Shown here one piece after another: positions 44,776-56,035 of a stretch of 64,000 nt of DNA. The first letter of the stretch is position 1; every line of letters begins with the position of its first letter. Both the position numbers and the translations under genes were made by a program. The stretch spans positions 47,300,666 through 47,364,665 of the forward strand of contig JAVGWX010000002.1 in the NCBI GenBank assembly GCA_036924085.1. Reading direction: 5' to 3'. The notes under the pieces were generated by a model, which saw only the letters and a list, made by a program, of their open reading frames with translations, did no database searches and had not been told where the DNA came from. The DNA is from Ariolimax columbianus (Eukaryota > Mollusca > Gastropoda > Stylommatophora > Arionidae).

Positions 44776-45125
44776 CAAACTTAGTACTGGTAGCTTAGAA
44801 CAAACTTAGTACTGGTAGCTTAGAACAAACTTAGTACTGGTAGCTTAGAACAAACTTAGTACTGGTAGCTTAGAACAAACTTAGTACTGGCAGCTTAGAA
44901 CAAACTTAGTACTGGCAGCTTAGAACAAACTTAGTACTGGTAGCTTAGAACAGACTTAGTACTGGTAGCTTAGAACAGACTTAGTACTGGCAGCTTAAAA
45001 CAAACTTAGTACTGGTAGCTTAGAACAAACTTAGTACTGGTAGCTTAGAACAAACTTAGTACTGGTAGCTTAGAACAAACTTAGTACTAGTAGCTTAGAA
45101 CAAACTTAATACTAGTAGCTTAGAA
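44776..45125. repeat. 25-bp minisatellite, 14 copies
   Basis: Unit 'caaacttagtactggtagct' + 'tagaa', very regular. Confidence 0.97.
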
Positions 45126-45154
45126 TACAACATCAATACTCAATGTAATAAAGC

Positions 45155-45360
45155 AGCTGCTATTTACAAACACACGGGTCTACCAGCGATTACCTACAAA
45201 CACACGGGTCTACCAGCGATTACCTACAAACACACGGGTCTACCAGTGGTTACCTACAAACACACAGGTCTTCCAGCGGTTACTTACAACTATATGGGTC
45301 TACTAATTTTTACTTACTTCCACAGGAAGGTACCAATTTTTACTTACAAACACATGGGTC
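45155..45360. repeat. 30-bp array of the PH-exon 5' splice junction, about 7 units
   Basis: Plus unit 'acctacaaacacacgggtct' + 'accagcgatt'. Read on the minus strand each unit is GACCC-TGTGTTT followed by GTAGGT or GTAAGT, the same sequence as the end of the exon at 45348 plus its donor. The unit nearest the exon contains the real junction. Units become more diverged in the middle (45280-45340) and uniform farther out. Confidence 0.9.
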
Positions 45361-45467
45361 TTTTTCTTCTCAAAGATTTCAAACTGAGTTCCAGTGACAT
45401 CGCTGGCCACCTTGCGAACAAGGTGGGAATATTTCAAGTCGATGATCTTCGCTGGGTGTCCCTGTTT
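45348..45467 (-). CDS. PH-domain protein, exon with central strands
   Basis: A 120-nt exon with acceptor cccacatttcag (AG 45469-45468) and donor GTAAGT (45347-45342), phase 0 at both ends. It encodes KQGHPAKIIDLKYSHLVRKV then ASDVTGTQFEIFEKKKTHVF. The I-D-L strand, V-x-x-x-x-x-x-G-x-x-F-E-I strand and K-x-x-x-V-F strand are the standard PH beta-strand order. It continues in the 37115 exon. Lies between two minisatellites, the 30-bp array on its donor side and a ~50-bp array on its acceptor side. Confidence 0.9.
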
Positions 45468-45484
45468 CTGAAATGTGGGTTGAA

Positions 45485-45995
45485 AAAGATGAGTGTTAGG
45501 AATGTTAGTTGGAGAATGTAGACCCATGAATTGACAGGGATAATATAAGGAATGTTAGTTGGAGACCCATGAATTGACAGGGATAATATAAGGAATGTTA
45601 GTTGGAGAATGTAGACCCATGAATTGACAGGGATAATATAAGATGAGTGTTAGTTGGAGAATGTAGACCCATGAATTGACAGGGATAATATAAGATGAGT
45701 GTTAGTTGGAGAATGTAGACCCATGCATTGACAGGGATAATATAAGGAATGTTAGTTGGAGAATGTAGACCCATGAATTGACAGGAATAATATAAGGAAT
45801 GTTAGTTGGAGAATGTAGACCCATGAATTGGCAGGGATAATATAAGATGAGTGTTAGTTGGAGAATGTAGACCCATGAATTGGCAGGGATAATATAAGAT
45901 GAGTGTTAGTTGGAGAATGTAGACCCATGAATTGACAAGGATAATATAAGATGAGTGTTAGTTGGAGAATGTAGACCCATGGATTGGCAGGGATA
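45485..45995. repeat. ~42-52-bp minisatellite next to the PH-exon acceptor, about 10 copies
   Basis: Contains 'tgttagttggagaatgtaga' and 'cccatgaattgacagggata', with gatgagtg or aggaatg starters. Starts 18 bp from the acceptor AG, inside the region where the branch point would lie. Confidence 0.95.
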
Positions 45996-46164
45996 ATATT
46001 GAGTTACGGACGGTGGCTGTCTTAATAACATGTATGTTACTTTTTCTGGAGGATAAAACGACGCAACTTTTAATCCCAATGTCCTTGTGGGATATATTAG
46101 GACGTGAGACCATAAGAAACATTGCCATCCTAACCTGAACTCTTGAGCGCTTTGATACATTTTC

Positions 46165-46640
46165 AGCTGTTAAATCCGATGAACTAGGAGCGAGAATATT
46201 GTACACGGGATGAACTAGGACCGATAATATTGTACACAGGATGAACTTGGACCGAGAATATTGTACACAGGATGAACTAGGAGCGAGAATATTGTACACA
46301 TGATGAACTAGGACCGAGAATATTGTACACAGGATGAACTTGGACCGAGAATATTGTACACAGGATGAACTAGGAGCGAGAATAGTGTACACAGGATGAA
46401 CTAGGAGCGAGAATATTGTACACAGGATGAACTAGGAGCGAGAATATTGTACACAGGATGAACTAGGAGCGAGAATATTGTACACAGGATGAACTAGGAG
46501 CGAGAATATTGTACACAGGATGAACTTGGACCGAGAATATTGTACACAGGATGAACTAGGACCGAGAATATTGTACACAGGATGAGCTAGGACCGAGAAT
46601 ATTGTCGATGAGATGAACTAGGACCGAGAATATTGTCGAT
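46165..46640. repeat. 31-bp minisatellite, about 15 copies
   Basis: Unit 'tgaactaggagcgagaatat' + 'tgtacacagga', with aggacc and ttggacc variants. Confidence 0.97.
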
Positions 46641-47360
46641 GAGATGATGAAGAGGTGAGAATCGCAGTATTGTCAAAGGGATGAGCAGTTATAACTGTCT
46701 TAATGCTTCATATTCTATTCCTTCTTTGTCCCCTTTCAAACAAGTTTTGTCTTTCTCTCATCAAATTGAAGGTATGTCTCATCACTACATGTTTGATGTC
46801 TTAGGTAGGTAGCAGCTGTCACTCTGCTTCACTCATTAAACAAATTGCCAATGTTCGATTCGCCAACTGAACAATCGATCAGTCATCATTTACCTGTCTG
46901 TTCAGATGGCAGAATGAAGGCCCAACACAACATTTGGATAATCCAACCCCACTTTTCGTGAATGCTGATTTTAATTGTTTGCAGTGCAGTTTCAGTGAAA
47001 GTAGTTTCACATAATGAGGTTGCTAGATCCGCCAAACCTGTCCGATGTCGCCTGTCCTGACCTTCCGTGAAGGATACAAACCTTTTTAAGAAATGACTAA
47101 ATGAAGTGCATATGCAAGTGCATATGGCCACGGGAAATCCTGACATCCGAGTCCTGAGTCCAACAAGTGCATCACTTGTTTCTCGTGATCACTTATTACA
47201 CTCTCCACTAAAGATAAGTTTTTATTTTTGGTTGGGGGTGGGGTGGAGCTGTGTGAGGAGAACAAGTTTGGTTTTAAATATTTGCTGATTGATTACAAAA
47301 AGACTTCAGGGAGAACACATTATAATAGGTAAACTTTAGTTGCTCAATGACGAACAGCTA
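46640..47360. other. no gene recognised
   Basis: Unique-looking intron sequence. Confidence 0.4.
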
Positions 47361-47364
47361 GGAG

Positions 47365-48160
47365 AACAATGCGCTGTCTGACTACACCATGGTCCGGGTC
47401 TATCAGACCTGCGTTCTTGGCCCTCTCATGTATGGAAGCGAGACTTGGAGCACTTACAATAAGCAAGAGTGACGGCTCAACACCTTTGACATAAGGTGCC
47501 TACGGCGTATACTGCGGTTTCTGTGGCATGAACGAGTGCCACATAATGTTATTTTATAGCAAGTAAACTGTTCCAGCATGTACTCGCTGTTGAGCCAGCG
47601 ACCGAAGTCGGTGATTGGGGCATGTTTACCGCATGGAAGATGAGATGCTGCCAAAGGATAACCTCAAGAACAGCTGGTCATTGAAATTTGAAGAATCGAC
47701 CGACCCACGCTGCAGTTCCAGGACGTATGCAAGAGGGACATAAAGTCCTGCAACATCCCATGCTAGGGCTTGGATACGATTTCTCAGGATCGATCTATTT
47801 GGAGACAGTCAGTTGGATGGGGCTGTCGACGCTTGTAGAGACATTCTGGCTTCAGGAAAAAGAGATCAGGGGACAACCCCGGCAAGCCAGCCTCCTCGGC
47901 ATGGTTGTACGATCTGTGGCAGGGACTGTCACACCTCGGCAAGCTTGCCTCCTCGGCATGGTTGTACGATCTGTGGCAGGGACTGTCACACCCCGGCAAG
48001 CAATCCTCCTCGGCATGGTTGTACGATCTGTGGCAGGGACTGTCACTCGTGGATCGGCCTTTACAGTCATATCAGACAGTGTCGAAATACAAGAGACAGA
48101 GCTGGACAAAACTCACAGGGCGCCACGCGCATGGTCTACAGAGACTGAGACGCCTATGAT
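47365..48160 (+). pseudogene. LINE 3' part: thumb to C2H2-finger C-terminus
   Basis: Plus-strand blocks: DYTMVRVYQTCVLGPLMYGS, ETWSTYNKQE, RLNTFDIRCLRRILRFLWHE, a Q-x-x-D-V-C-K-R-D-I-K-S block at ~47718, and RDILASGKRDQG. Then the finger segment GCTICGRDC is repeated three times and ends GRDCHSWIGLYSHIRQC at about 48030-48080. This is the usual thumb-GRP-finger order of LINEs whose ORF ends in C-x2-C-x-R-x-C-x-S-x-I-GL-x-SH. Stops are present in the thumb. Confidence 0.82.
47887..48057. repeat. 57-bp tandem triplication within LINE finger coding sequence
   Basis: 'cctcctcggcatggttgtac' starts at 47891, 47948 and 48005. The 19-codon unit encodes PPRHGCTICGRDCHTxAS-like sequence and keeps the frame, giving three C-x2-C half fingers before one complete finger. 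Confidence 0.93.
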
Positions 48161-48980
48161 GGTGAGGATTTGCTGGCTGGGGTATCTATTCTTCTTCAGC
48201 TCTTCTTGAACCTACGTTAAATTGTGCCAAATGTTTCTGCAATGGTTGGGTCTTTCGTCCCGACGTATCGGCTTTCGGCAAAAACATTCTTTGGAGTTAA
48301 CTTTCCTGAGAAGTTGGGGTGTCTCCAGACAACCTGCAAGATAGATCGACAATAGTTTTGTGACCTTCTAGATGAACCACTACCTGGTTTACGGGATAAA
48401 TCGATCCAGAGCATTCTAATTTTAACACTGTCGGAAACTTGAATATCATACCTTCTCATGTTAGGCGGAACAATCTCACTGGACGAAAGCCAGGGGTCAG
48501 AGACTACTTGATGCGCATGCGTCATGAGTAAATGATGGTATTAACCCCGCCACTCCAATTGACCACGGATCATTGGTCTAACAATACAATTGGATTGATT
48601 TGATCCAGCTTTTGGATTTGAATGCTAAAGTAAAATTATCGCATCTCTTACAGAGAACACACAGACGGGAGTCAGAATCCTGTTCGAACTTTGAATATTT
48701 CCAAAACTAATGATCAATTATGACCATCATCCCTTTCACAATTTGTAACGCACATCATCTCATTATTTGATTTCCCGCGCTCTTCATTCCACTTCATATG
48801 GCCATTTGTTCGGGAAATGTGCGATTAACATATGAATAACAAATGACACAGAACATAAAATAACTGATTATGTAAGAGATAAAATAAATTCCCTGGCGAT
48901 CAACAAGAATCTCTTTTGTCAGTAGTGTTACATCTAAAACTGACACGATTTGGGTATTAATTGGATATGGCTCCATCTAA
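48160..48980. other. no gene recognised
   Basis: A minus frame at 48525-48217 (VVWRHPNFSGKLTPKNVFAE ...) is open for about 100 codons with an AG at 48333-48332, but I recognise no family. Confidence 0.35.
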
Positions 48981-48984
48981 ATAA

Positions 48985-49165
48985 TATTGCAGGGAACAGT
49001 TGAAGATGGAAGGAAGCGAGGAGGGCAAAGAAAGTCATGGGTTGATAGCATCAATGAAGAAACAAGACATGATATTTCCACACTCGTTCGCAGGACTGAG
49101 AATGAAGCACTATGGAGGACCTTTCTTGATGTTTCCATCATGACACCCCTACCACCCTAACAGGT
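48985..49165 (+). pseudogene. LINE C-terminal end
   Basis: The plus strand reads GTVEDGRKRGGQRKSWVDSI, NEETRHDISTLVRRTENEAL, WRTFLDVSIM, stop at about 49160. This is the 'G-x-R-x-R-GG-Q-R-K-S-W-x-D-x-I ... W-R' tail that closes many LINE ORFs. Only the last ~60 codons are present and they are open. Confidence 0.8.
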
Positions 49166-49347
49166 TATATGATTGCTTTATTGATTAATTCAGCTGATAA
49201 GAAATCGTCGATACATGCGTTTTGTTATCTAGTGTTATTGGCAATGACTTTTATATTTTATATTTGGTCGAAGCTACTCGAAACTTTCCCTCGACAGCAA
49301 ATTGTCCTGGACCCACTTGTATCTCCCGTACATGATCTGCCTGAATG

Positions 49348-49483
49348 TACTACAATGCCTGTTTTCTAAGTATTTTCAGGACTACAATGCCTGTTTTCTA
49401 AGTATTTTCAGGACTACAATGCCTGTTTTCTAAGTATTTTCAGGACTACAATGCCTGTTTTCTAAGTATTTTCAGGACTACAA
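49348..49483. repeat. 32-bp tandem repeat, 4 copies
   Basis: 'actacaatgcctgttttcta' + 'agtattttcagg', exact copies. Confidence 0.97.
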
Positions 49484-49599
49484 TGATCACAGTCTCTCGC
49501 CACATCGGTGGCCAGACTGCTGTAAAACAACATGTCTCCAGATGCATATTTAGTGGGTCGTGGTCAGTATGTTGTACTTGACAATTATGTTTGTAGAGT

Positions 49600-50060
49600 C
49601 TGTATACAACCAATTTATTTCACTGCCCCGATACTGAAAATACTGTGAGCATTAAATCTATTTTTGAATGCATTAACTGAATCTGCTTCCACTACATTAT
49701 GCGGCAATGCATTCCAAGAATTCATAACTTTCTGACTAAACAAACCATTTGCTAATATCTAATCAAGACCTGTCTTTAAACAATTTTTAGCTGTGCTCTC
49801 TTGTTCTTGTAGCCGGTCGTACTTTAAAAAACTTGGGATAGTCTTAACCTTTCCATTTATTAATTTATAAACTTGTATTAAGTCACCTCGAATTCTTCTG
49901 TGTTCGGGGGTTCTGTCCATATCTTTTCCGTTTTCTTGAAGTTTGTCTCGAGCTCTATTCTCCATGTGCGGTTTGGTCTTTACTTCTCTTGTCTTCGGGA
50001 TTCCACAACAGAAAATGGGCATATCTTTACTGAACTTGTCTCCTCCCCAAATCCTCACGG
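49600..50060 (-). pseudogene. CR1-like LINE C-terminus
   Basis: Minus strand: RTPEHRRIRGDLIQVYKLIN, GKVKTIPSFLKYD, then past a stop ILANGLFSQKVMNSWNALPH, NVVEADSVNAFKNRFNAH. This is the diagnostic CR1/L2 tail (R-R-x-RGD-x-IQ-x-YK-x-x-NG ... FFS-x-R-V-x-x-x-WN-x-LP-x-x-V-V-x-A-x-S-V-x-x-FK-x-x-L). It ends near a terminal TAA at about 49610. Confidence 0.88.
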
Positions 50061-50148
50061 GATCGCGATTAGTGTTTTAGTTGTACAGGGAAGTCGTGAC
50101 ATTATTCCGGGACACTCAGCCCTCTTCTTAGGTTAACACACGTCATGA

Positions 50149-51300
50149 TTATAACAATTCTTCTTCTTCCTCTCCTTCTTCGTCTTCTCGTGGGCCACGT
50201 TTTTTAATGACGAACCGGAGACTGTTTGTAAGGTTTTCTGCGTATATCTCTCCATTTGACCCTTTCCTCTTCATTGCAGTATACCTTGGTACTTGAATGT
50301 CACAGCATGCCTGAGATGTAAAGGTGAGTCTTGGTCGCTCCGGTCCTCTATGTCCTTGAATCTTACCCTCTAGTATAATCTGTAGAAGACTTTCATGTCT
50401 CATATTATGACCCAGCCAACTCAACCGACATTTTTGTATCATTTGCAATATTTGTCTTTGTGCGTCCACGTGATTGAGTTCGGTGTCATTGGATCTTCTT
50501 TCTGTCCATCTCACTCTTTCCATTCTACGGTAGCACCACATTTCAAACGCTTCCAAGCTTTTTTTAAAATTCTTCTTTGCCAAAGTCCACGTTTCAGCCC
50601 CATACAGTGCAATTGGCCGTATATGAGTGGGAATTATTCTTTTCCTCAGTTCTATCCTAATACTTTTTGAGGTTACCAATTTATGTTTTACTCTGAAGCC
50701 CTTTTTTGTCATTGCAACCCTTGTCTTAATGTGTCCCATTGCGGGCATCTTCTGTTATGGTTTGCCCCAAATATATAACTTCTGTACTTGTTCGATTATT
50801 TCTCCATCGATGGATATATTTATGTGCTTATGTTGCACATTACAAACATCTTTGTCTTCGATGTGTTTATTTTCATACCACAATCTTTGGCAGTGCTATT
50901 AATTTTATCAAGCAGTATTTGCAACGTTGATACCGATCCTACAACTATCGCTTGGTCATCGACAAATTTGATGGCATTAGCTTTCATACTATGAACTTTG
51001 GCACCCCTATTACAACTCCCCATAACCTTGGTCATCATTATCTCAGAATATGCGTTACAGAGACTCGGTGAAAGCAAGCAGCCCTGTCGTACCCCCTGTT
51101 TTATGGAAACTGGATCCGTGAGAGCTTCTATGATTGAAATAATCACCTCTTGATTTTCATACAGGTTCTGGTTTAACTTAATGAGTGATCTTTCTATATA
51201 TATTTGCTGCAAAATCTTAAATAGTTTGCTCCAAGGGACTCGGTCAAATGCTTTCTCGTAGTCAATAATACAGATAAACAGTTTACGTCCTTAAACGATC
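50149..51300 (-). pseudogene. RTE-like LINE reverse transcriptase, palm to C-terminus
   Basis: Minus strand: LFICIIDYEKAFDRVPWSKL (motif A, 51290-51230), VSIKQGVRQGCLLSPSLCNA (motif B), KANAIKFVDDQAIVVGS (catalytic box as FVDD), CGMKINTSKTKMF (motif D). After a frameshift near 50790-50750 it continues with the INISIDGEIIEQV thumb, ALYGAETWTLAKKNFKKSLE, MWCYRRMERVRWTERRSND, CRLSWLGHNMRHESLLQIIL and a GHRGPERPRLTF tail. One frameshift and one stop separate the two halves. The most complete RT palm in the window. Confidence 0.88.
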
Positions 51301-51790
51301 ACTTTTCTGCGAGAAGGCGCAATGATCCCTGCTTGTCCGCACGTAAATATCGGTGATGGTACAAATTTTCGTCTGTGTACGTGTACTATTAAATCTGCTA
51401 CATCCTGTTCTCATGCGGAACAGGTTCACTTGCTCGGCTCGATAATGGTCGTCATAGTTCTCTCGTTGGGTCGACTTTCCTAGTGACTTAGATAACGGTC
51501 TTATTTTCTTGGAGTTTTACTCTCGCTTGGTTTTTTTCTCTCCCATCCGCGTTTCGGAGACCCGTCTTTGGGGCATCGGTCACTATTGCACAACTTTCAC
51601 ACGCGCCCTCATGGTGAGGCCCTTCCATTGCACTTTGGTTGGGCTAGCTTCTGAGGGCGCACAAACCTAGCATAGGTACATACAGACGCATACATGCATC
51701 CAAGCACTGGTTTATGCGTCCTGATATCGCCCAATGGACTACGGTCTGGGGTGGAAAATGGCGCGCCTCCGCCAGTAGAAACTAGTGAGG
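51300..51790. other. no gene recognised
   Basis: Probably more LINE-derived sequence, but I could not place it. Confidence 0.35.
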
Positions 51791-51799
51791 CAAACATCT

Positions 51800-51945
51800 A
51801 AGCAAAAAAAAAAAAAAATTTCTTGGAAAGTGATTGCTCGTTATTTTTGTTGTCGTGTTGCTCCTTTCTGTGCTAAGCTGTCTGCTGTCTCATTTCCTGG
51901 TACGCTCCACTGTAATGGACCCACTGCAGACCTACCATTCTCTTT
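51800..51945 (-). pseudogene. LINE RNase H fragment
   Basis: A minus frame reads GPLQWSVPGNETADSLAQKG followed by ATRQQK. 'LQW ... GNETADSLA-KGA' is the last catalytic block of LINE RNase H. The expected H-C between W and G-N is lost through a small frameshift. A 14-A run (51805-51820, plus) lies just downstream. Confidence 0.65.
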
Positions 51946-52089
51946 GCTTTTAGTTCTTTTCTACTTCCACAGAAACATACGTTCACAACACACGCTGGTC
52001 TTAACCCTGCTTTTGATTAGTTGGATGCACGAAGGAGAACTCAATAACGGTTGCGCGGCTTGAGAGAATATCTGGCTCTGTATAGGATG

Positions 52090-52620
52090 GCGACTTGAGA
52101 AATTGTCTGATTGCTAGGCAAGGCTAACCAATTGTCTGATTGCTAGCCGAGGGTAGCCTGATTGTCTGATTGGTAGCCGAGGGTAGCCTGATTATCTGAT
52201 TGGTAGCCGAGGGTAGCCTGATTGTCTGATTGTTAGCCGAGGGTAGCCTAATTGTCTGATTGCTCGCCAAGAGTACCCTGATTGTATGATTGTTAGTCGA
52301 AGGGCGTCTGATTGTCTGATTACTAGTCGAGGATAGCCTGATTGCTTAATTGCTAGGCGAGGGAAGCCTGATTTAATGATTGCCTGCCAAGGGTAACCTG
52401 ATTGTATGATTGCTAGTCGAGGGTAGCCTGATTGCCAGCTCTTTGGTTCACTGACTCTGACACAAACATCTAGCTCTGGTTCGCTGACTTACACAATCAT
52501 CCAGTTTTGGTTAGCTGAATCTGACACAGGCAACCAGTTCTGGTTCACTGACTCTGACACAAGCAGCCAACTGTGGTTCGCTGACTTGACACAAGCATTC
52601 AGCTATGAGTCGCCGGCTGC
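52090..52620. repeat. 30-bp degenerate minisatellite followed by a ~37-bp one
   Basis: 52090-52440: about 11 units of 'gattgtctgattgctagccg' + 'agggtagcct'. 52440-52620: about 4 diverged units of 'ggttcactgactctgacaca' + 'agcatccagctct'. Confidence 0.88.
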
Positions 52621-53090
52621 TGTCAGCTCATTCACTGCCGCAGCTTTGGCCTCAGACGTTCCTAATTGGTTTATCGATCTGTGTCATCGCCTAACATGGG
52701 GGTCATTGATTGATTAAAGTATTCTCATCGTAACTGTATCTAAAGTTATTGTTGTCATATCGTGAAGAATAAGGTGGCAGATTAATTAAGATACGGGTCT
52801 TCTGTTCAAGTGATCACTGACTCAAATCACAAGTAAAACTAATTTGTTTCTGTTATAAAATAAAAACCTAGCTTCCACAATGCGTTGCCAATGCAGGAAA
52901 CATCGGCCGTTATCCTTATGACATGTAAATCTTTAAAGCTGTGGGAAATGGGAATAATCTATTCAATTTTAGTTTTTGGTTGCGTCGTTTTTACAATGCC
53001 GCAAGCCCTAGCATGACTAGGATAATTCACACAAGCTTCGGAATGGCTTCTATGTCTGAGATATAGTCACGCCGCAGTCATCGCTTCTGC
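52620..53090. other. no gene recognised
   Basis: Unique-looking sequence. Confidence 0.4.
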
Positions 53091-53094
53091 ACTT

Positions 53095-53455
53095 TCTGAA
53101 TCAAAGATTGAGAGTCAAACACAATCTATGTCCTTACCAATGTAGTATCAGACAAACGAATCAAAGACAGAGTCACACACGGTGAATGTCCTTACCAATG
53201 TAGTATCAGACAAACGAATCAAAGACAAGAGTCAAACACGATGAATGTTCTTACCAAAGTAGTCCCAGACAATCGAATCAAAGACATAGTCATACACGGT
53301 GAATGTCCTTACCAAAGTAGTATCAGACAAATGAATAAAAGACAAAGTCAGACACGATGAATGTCCTGACCAAAGTAGTCCTAGACAATCGAATCAAAGA
53401 TTGAGAGTCAGACACGATGAATGTCCTCACCAAAGTAGTCCCAGACAGACAACAC
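53095..53455. repeat. ~58-bp minisatellite, 6 copies
   Basis: 'gaatcaaagacagagtcaca' + 'gatgaatgtccttaccaa' + 'gtagtatcagacaaac' with alternating acaaac and acaatc ends. Confidence 0.94.
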
Positions 53456-53911
53456 AGATCTGAAGCCACTGGCTCAGTCTTCATTCTCGTACTGAATGGG
53501 GAAAGCGAGGGCTAGTTGTCTTGTGACACGGCTCACAATCCGACGGTTCAGGGGATCGCTCCCCATCACAGCACCGGCCATGAGCCCGGGGAAGCAAATT
53601 CTCGGAGCACACCGCCTCGGTGAATTGAGAATTAAAATGAACGCAAAAAATACTGAATATTCCTGTCATGTACGCCATGTTCCTATTGACAAGGATCATA
53701 CCCTCGTGAAGGTCAATGTAGTTTCATTGTAGCTTCTGTCGGTGAGGATGAAGTGTTAAATACGTCATAGAAGGTAACTTTGTAAAAAAAGGCGAATTTC
53801 TTTCCTAGTTGTCTTGCTTTCCCTAACAGTGATTCAGTATATATTTACATCTGGGTGAACTGCAGCCAGTTCCTCAGTAATCTTATTACTATGGAGCTAA
53901 CAGTGTTGTTG

Positions 53912-54850
53912 TTGAATCCATACTATGAGTACGTTTACTCTTTTGTGCGCCCTGAATTTGGTGTTAGGTGACAGAATGAGGTAGCTTTCATCACATCCCG
54001 AGCGTGAGATTAGGTAACAGAATGAGGTAGCTTTCATCACATCCCAACCGTGAGATTAGGTGACAGAATGAGGTAGCTTTCATCACATCCCGACCGTGAG
54101 ATTAAGTGACAGAATGAGGTAGCATTCATCACACCCCGACCGTGATATTAGGTGACAGAATGAGATAGCTTTCATCACATCCCGAGCGTGAGATTAGGGG
54201 AACGAAATGATGTAGTTTTCATCACATCCCGACCGTGAGATTATGTGACAGAATGAGGTAGCTTTCATCACATCCCAACCGTGAGATTTGGTGACAGAAT
54301 AGGTAGCTTTCATCACATCCCGAGCGTGAGATTAGGTGACAGAATGAGGTAGCTTTCAACACACCCCGAGCGTGAGATTAGGTGACAGAATGAGGTAGCT
54401 TTCATCACAGCTCAACCGTGAGATTTGGTGACAGAGTGAGGTAGCTTTCATCACATCCAGAGCGTGAGATTAGGTGATAGAATGAGGTAGCTTTCATCAC
54501 ACCCCGAGCGTGACAATGAAGATGCACCGTGTCTTCCAAGTGGCTGTGTTATACTTGGCGTCATCTGCGTGTCGCTCACTGCTATGGGGATCACGAGATT
54601 CCCACCTCGTTAGCCATAAAACAGCCGTTTCCCACAAAGAACTGCGTGGAAATGAGTTGGGAATCTTGACCAGTATGTTTAACCTGGCCATAACATGTCT
54701 GCCCAGTATGTTTTGCCTGACCCTGACTAGCATGTCCGACAAAAATGTTTAACCTGACCCCGACTAACATGTCTATCAAGTATGTTTAACATTATCTGAC
54801 TAACATGTCCAACAAGTATGTTTTGCCTGACCTCACGTGTTTTAGTGACC
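53912..54850 (+). mobile_element. element M, copy 3, with an internal 46-bp array
   Basis: Starts 'gagtacgtttactcttttgt', resumes after the array with 'cgtcatctgcgtgtcgctca' and 'ggggatcacgagattccc', and ends with several tail units ('ctgaccctgactagcatgtc' and relatives) to about 54840. In this copy the 5' segment, not the tail, has been amplified most. Confidence 0.8.
53972..54517. repeat. 46-bp minisatellite, about 12 copies
   Basis: Unit 'gtgagattaggtgacagaat' + 'gaggtagctttcatcacatc' + 'ccgacc'. The single-copy equivalent in element M copies 1 and 4 is the 'agtaactttcctcacatcc' segment. Confidence 0.96.
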
Positions 54851-55146
54851 ACAGTGTCGATGTATTCCTCATTGACTAGTCTACTGTAAACAACCTGTTA
54901 CCAGGATCACGAACGAGCATGTGAGACGGGGCTTTGGTCAGTACGTTTCAACTGACCCTGATCACTCTAACACAAAGATAACGGCAACTGGTCAAAAGGC
55001 ACACGTATAAACCCGACAGTGAGATACAGCCCAGCGCCATTTACGCGAAACAAACAAATGGTAAACAACAACGAAGGCGAACATTCAACAAACTGAAATT
55101 ATTTATTTTGATAACAGTTGGTCCCTGAGAAAATGGCGACTTTTAC

Positions 55147-55209
55147 CTTCTGCATATAGAGTGTGGTCTTTTTCAAAGAGCACAGCAGCTTTGATTTGTT
55201 TCCAAGAAC
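55147..55209 (-). CDS. PH-domain protein, exon with early strands
   Basis: A 63-nt exon with acceptor gtttgtttattcacag (AG 55211-55210) and donor GTAAAA (55146-55141), phase 0 at both ends. It encodes VLGNKSKLLCSLKKTTLYMQ then K. Joined to the next exon it reads LKKTTLYMQK-KQGHPAKIID, the 'L-x-x-x-x-L-x-x-x-K...I-D-L' part of a PH domain. The exon carrying the first strand and the W-x-x-x-x-F-V motif was not found to the right. The donor is weaker than the others. A 45-bp minisatellite begins 80 bp upstream of the acceptor. Confidence 0.8.
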
Positions 55210-55289
55210 CTGTGAATAAACAAACAAAATCGTTATCGACACACAGCACACACAAGTACTTGATGTATTTGGATTTGACGTAGTTGTAG

Positions 55290-56035
55290 GTAATGACAAT
55301 GCTAGTCCACTTTGTTCTTCTACATGTAAACCTAATGACAATGCTAGTCCACTTTGTTCTTCTGATACATGTAAACCTAATGACAATGCTAGTCCACTTT
55401 GTTCTTCTGATACATGTAAACCTAATGACAATGCTAGTCCACTTTGTTCTTCTACATGTAAACCTAATGACAATGCTAGTCCACTTTGTTCTTCTGATAC
55501 ATGTAAACCTAATGACAATGCTAGCCCACTTTGTTCTTCTGATACATGTAAACCTAATGACAATGCTAGCCCACTTTGTTCTTCTGATACATGTAAACCT
55601 AATGACAATGCTAGTCCACTTTGTTCTTATGATACATGTAAAACTAATGACAATGCTAGTCCACTTTGTTCTTCTGATACATGTAAACCTAATGACAATG
55701 CTAGCCCACTTTGTTCTTCTGATACATGTAAACCTAATGACAATGCTAGTCCACTTTGTTCTTCTACATGTAAACCTAATGACAATGCTAGCCCACTTTG
55801 TTCTTCTGATACATGTAAACCTAATGACAATGCTAGCCCACTTTGTTCTTCTGATACATGTAAACCTAATGACAATGCTAGCCCACTTTGTTCTTCTGAT
55901 ACATGTAAACCTAATGACAATGCTAGCCCACTTTGTTCTTCTGATACATGTAAACCTAATGACAATGCTAGCCCACTTTGTTCTTCTGATACATGTAAAC
56001 CTAATGACAATGCTAGCCCACTTTGTTCTTCTATG
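55290..56035. repeat. 45-bp minisatellite with a 39-bp variant, about 17 copies
   Basis: Unit 'aatgacaatgctagtccact' + 'ttgttcttctgatacatgta' + 'aacct'. Shorter units lack 'tgatac'. Both lengths are multiples of 3, hence 280- and 327-codon artefact frames. Confidence 0.97.
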
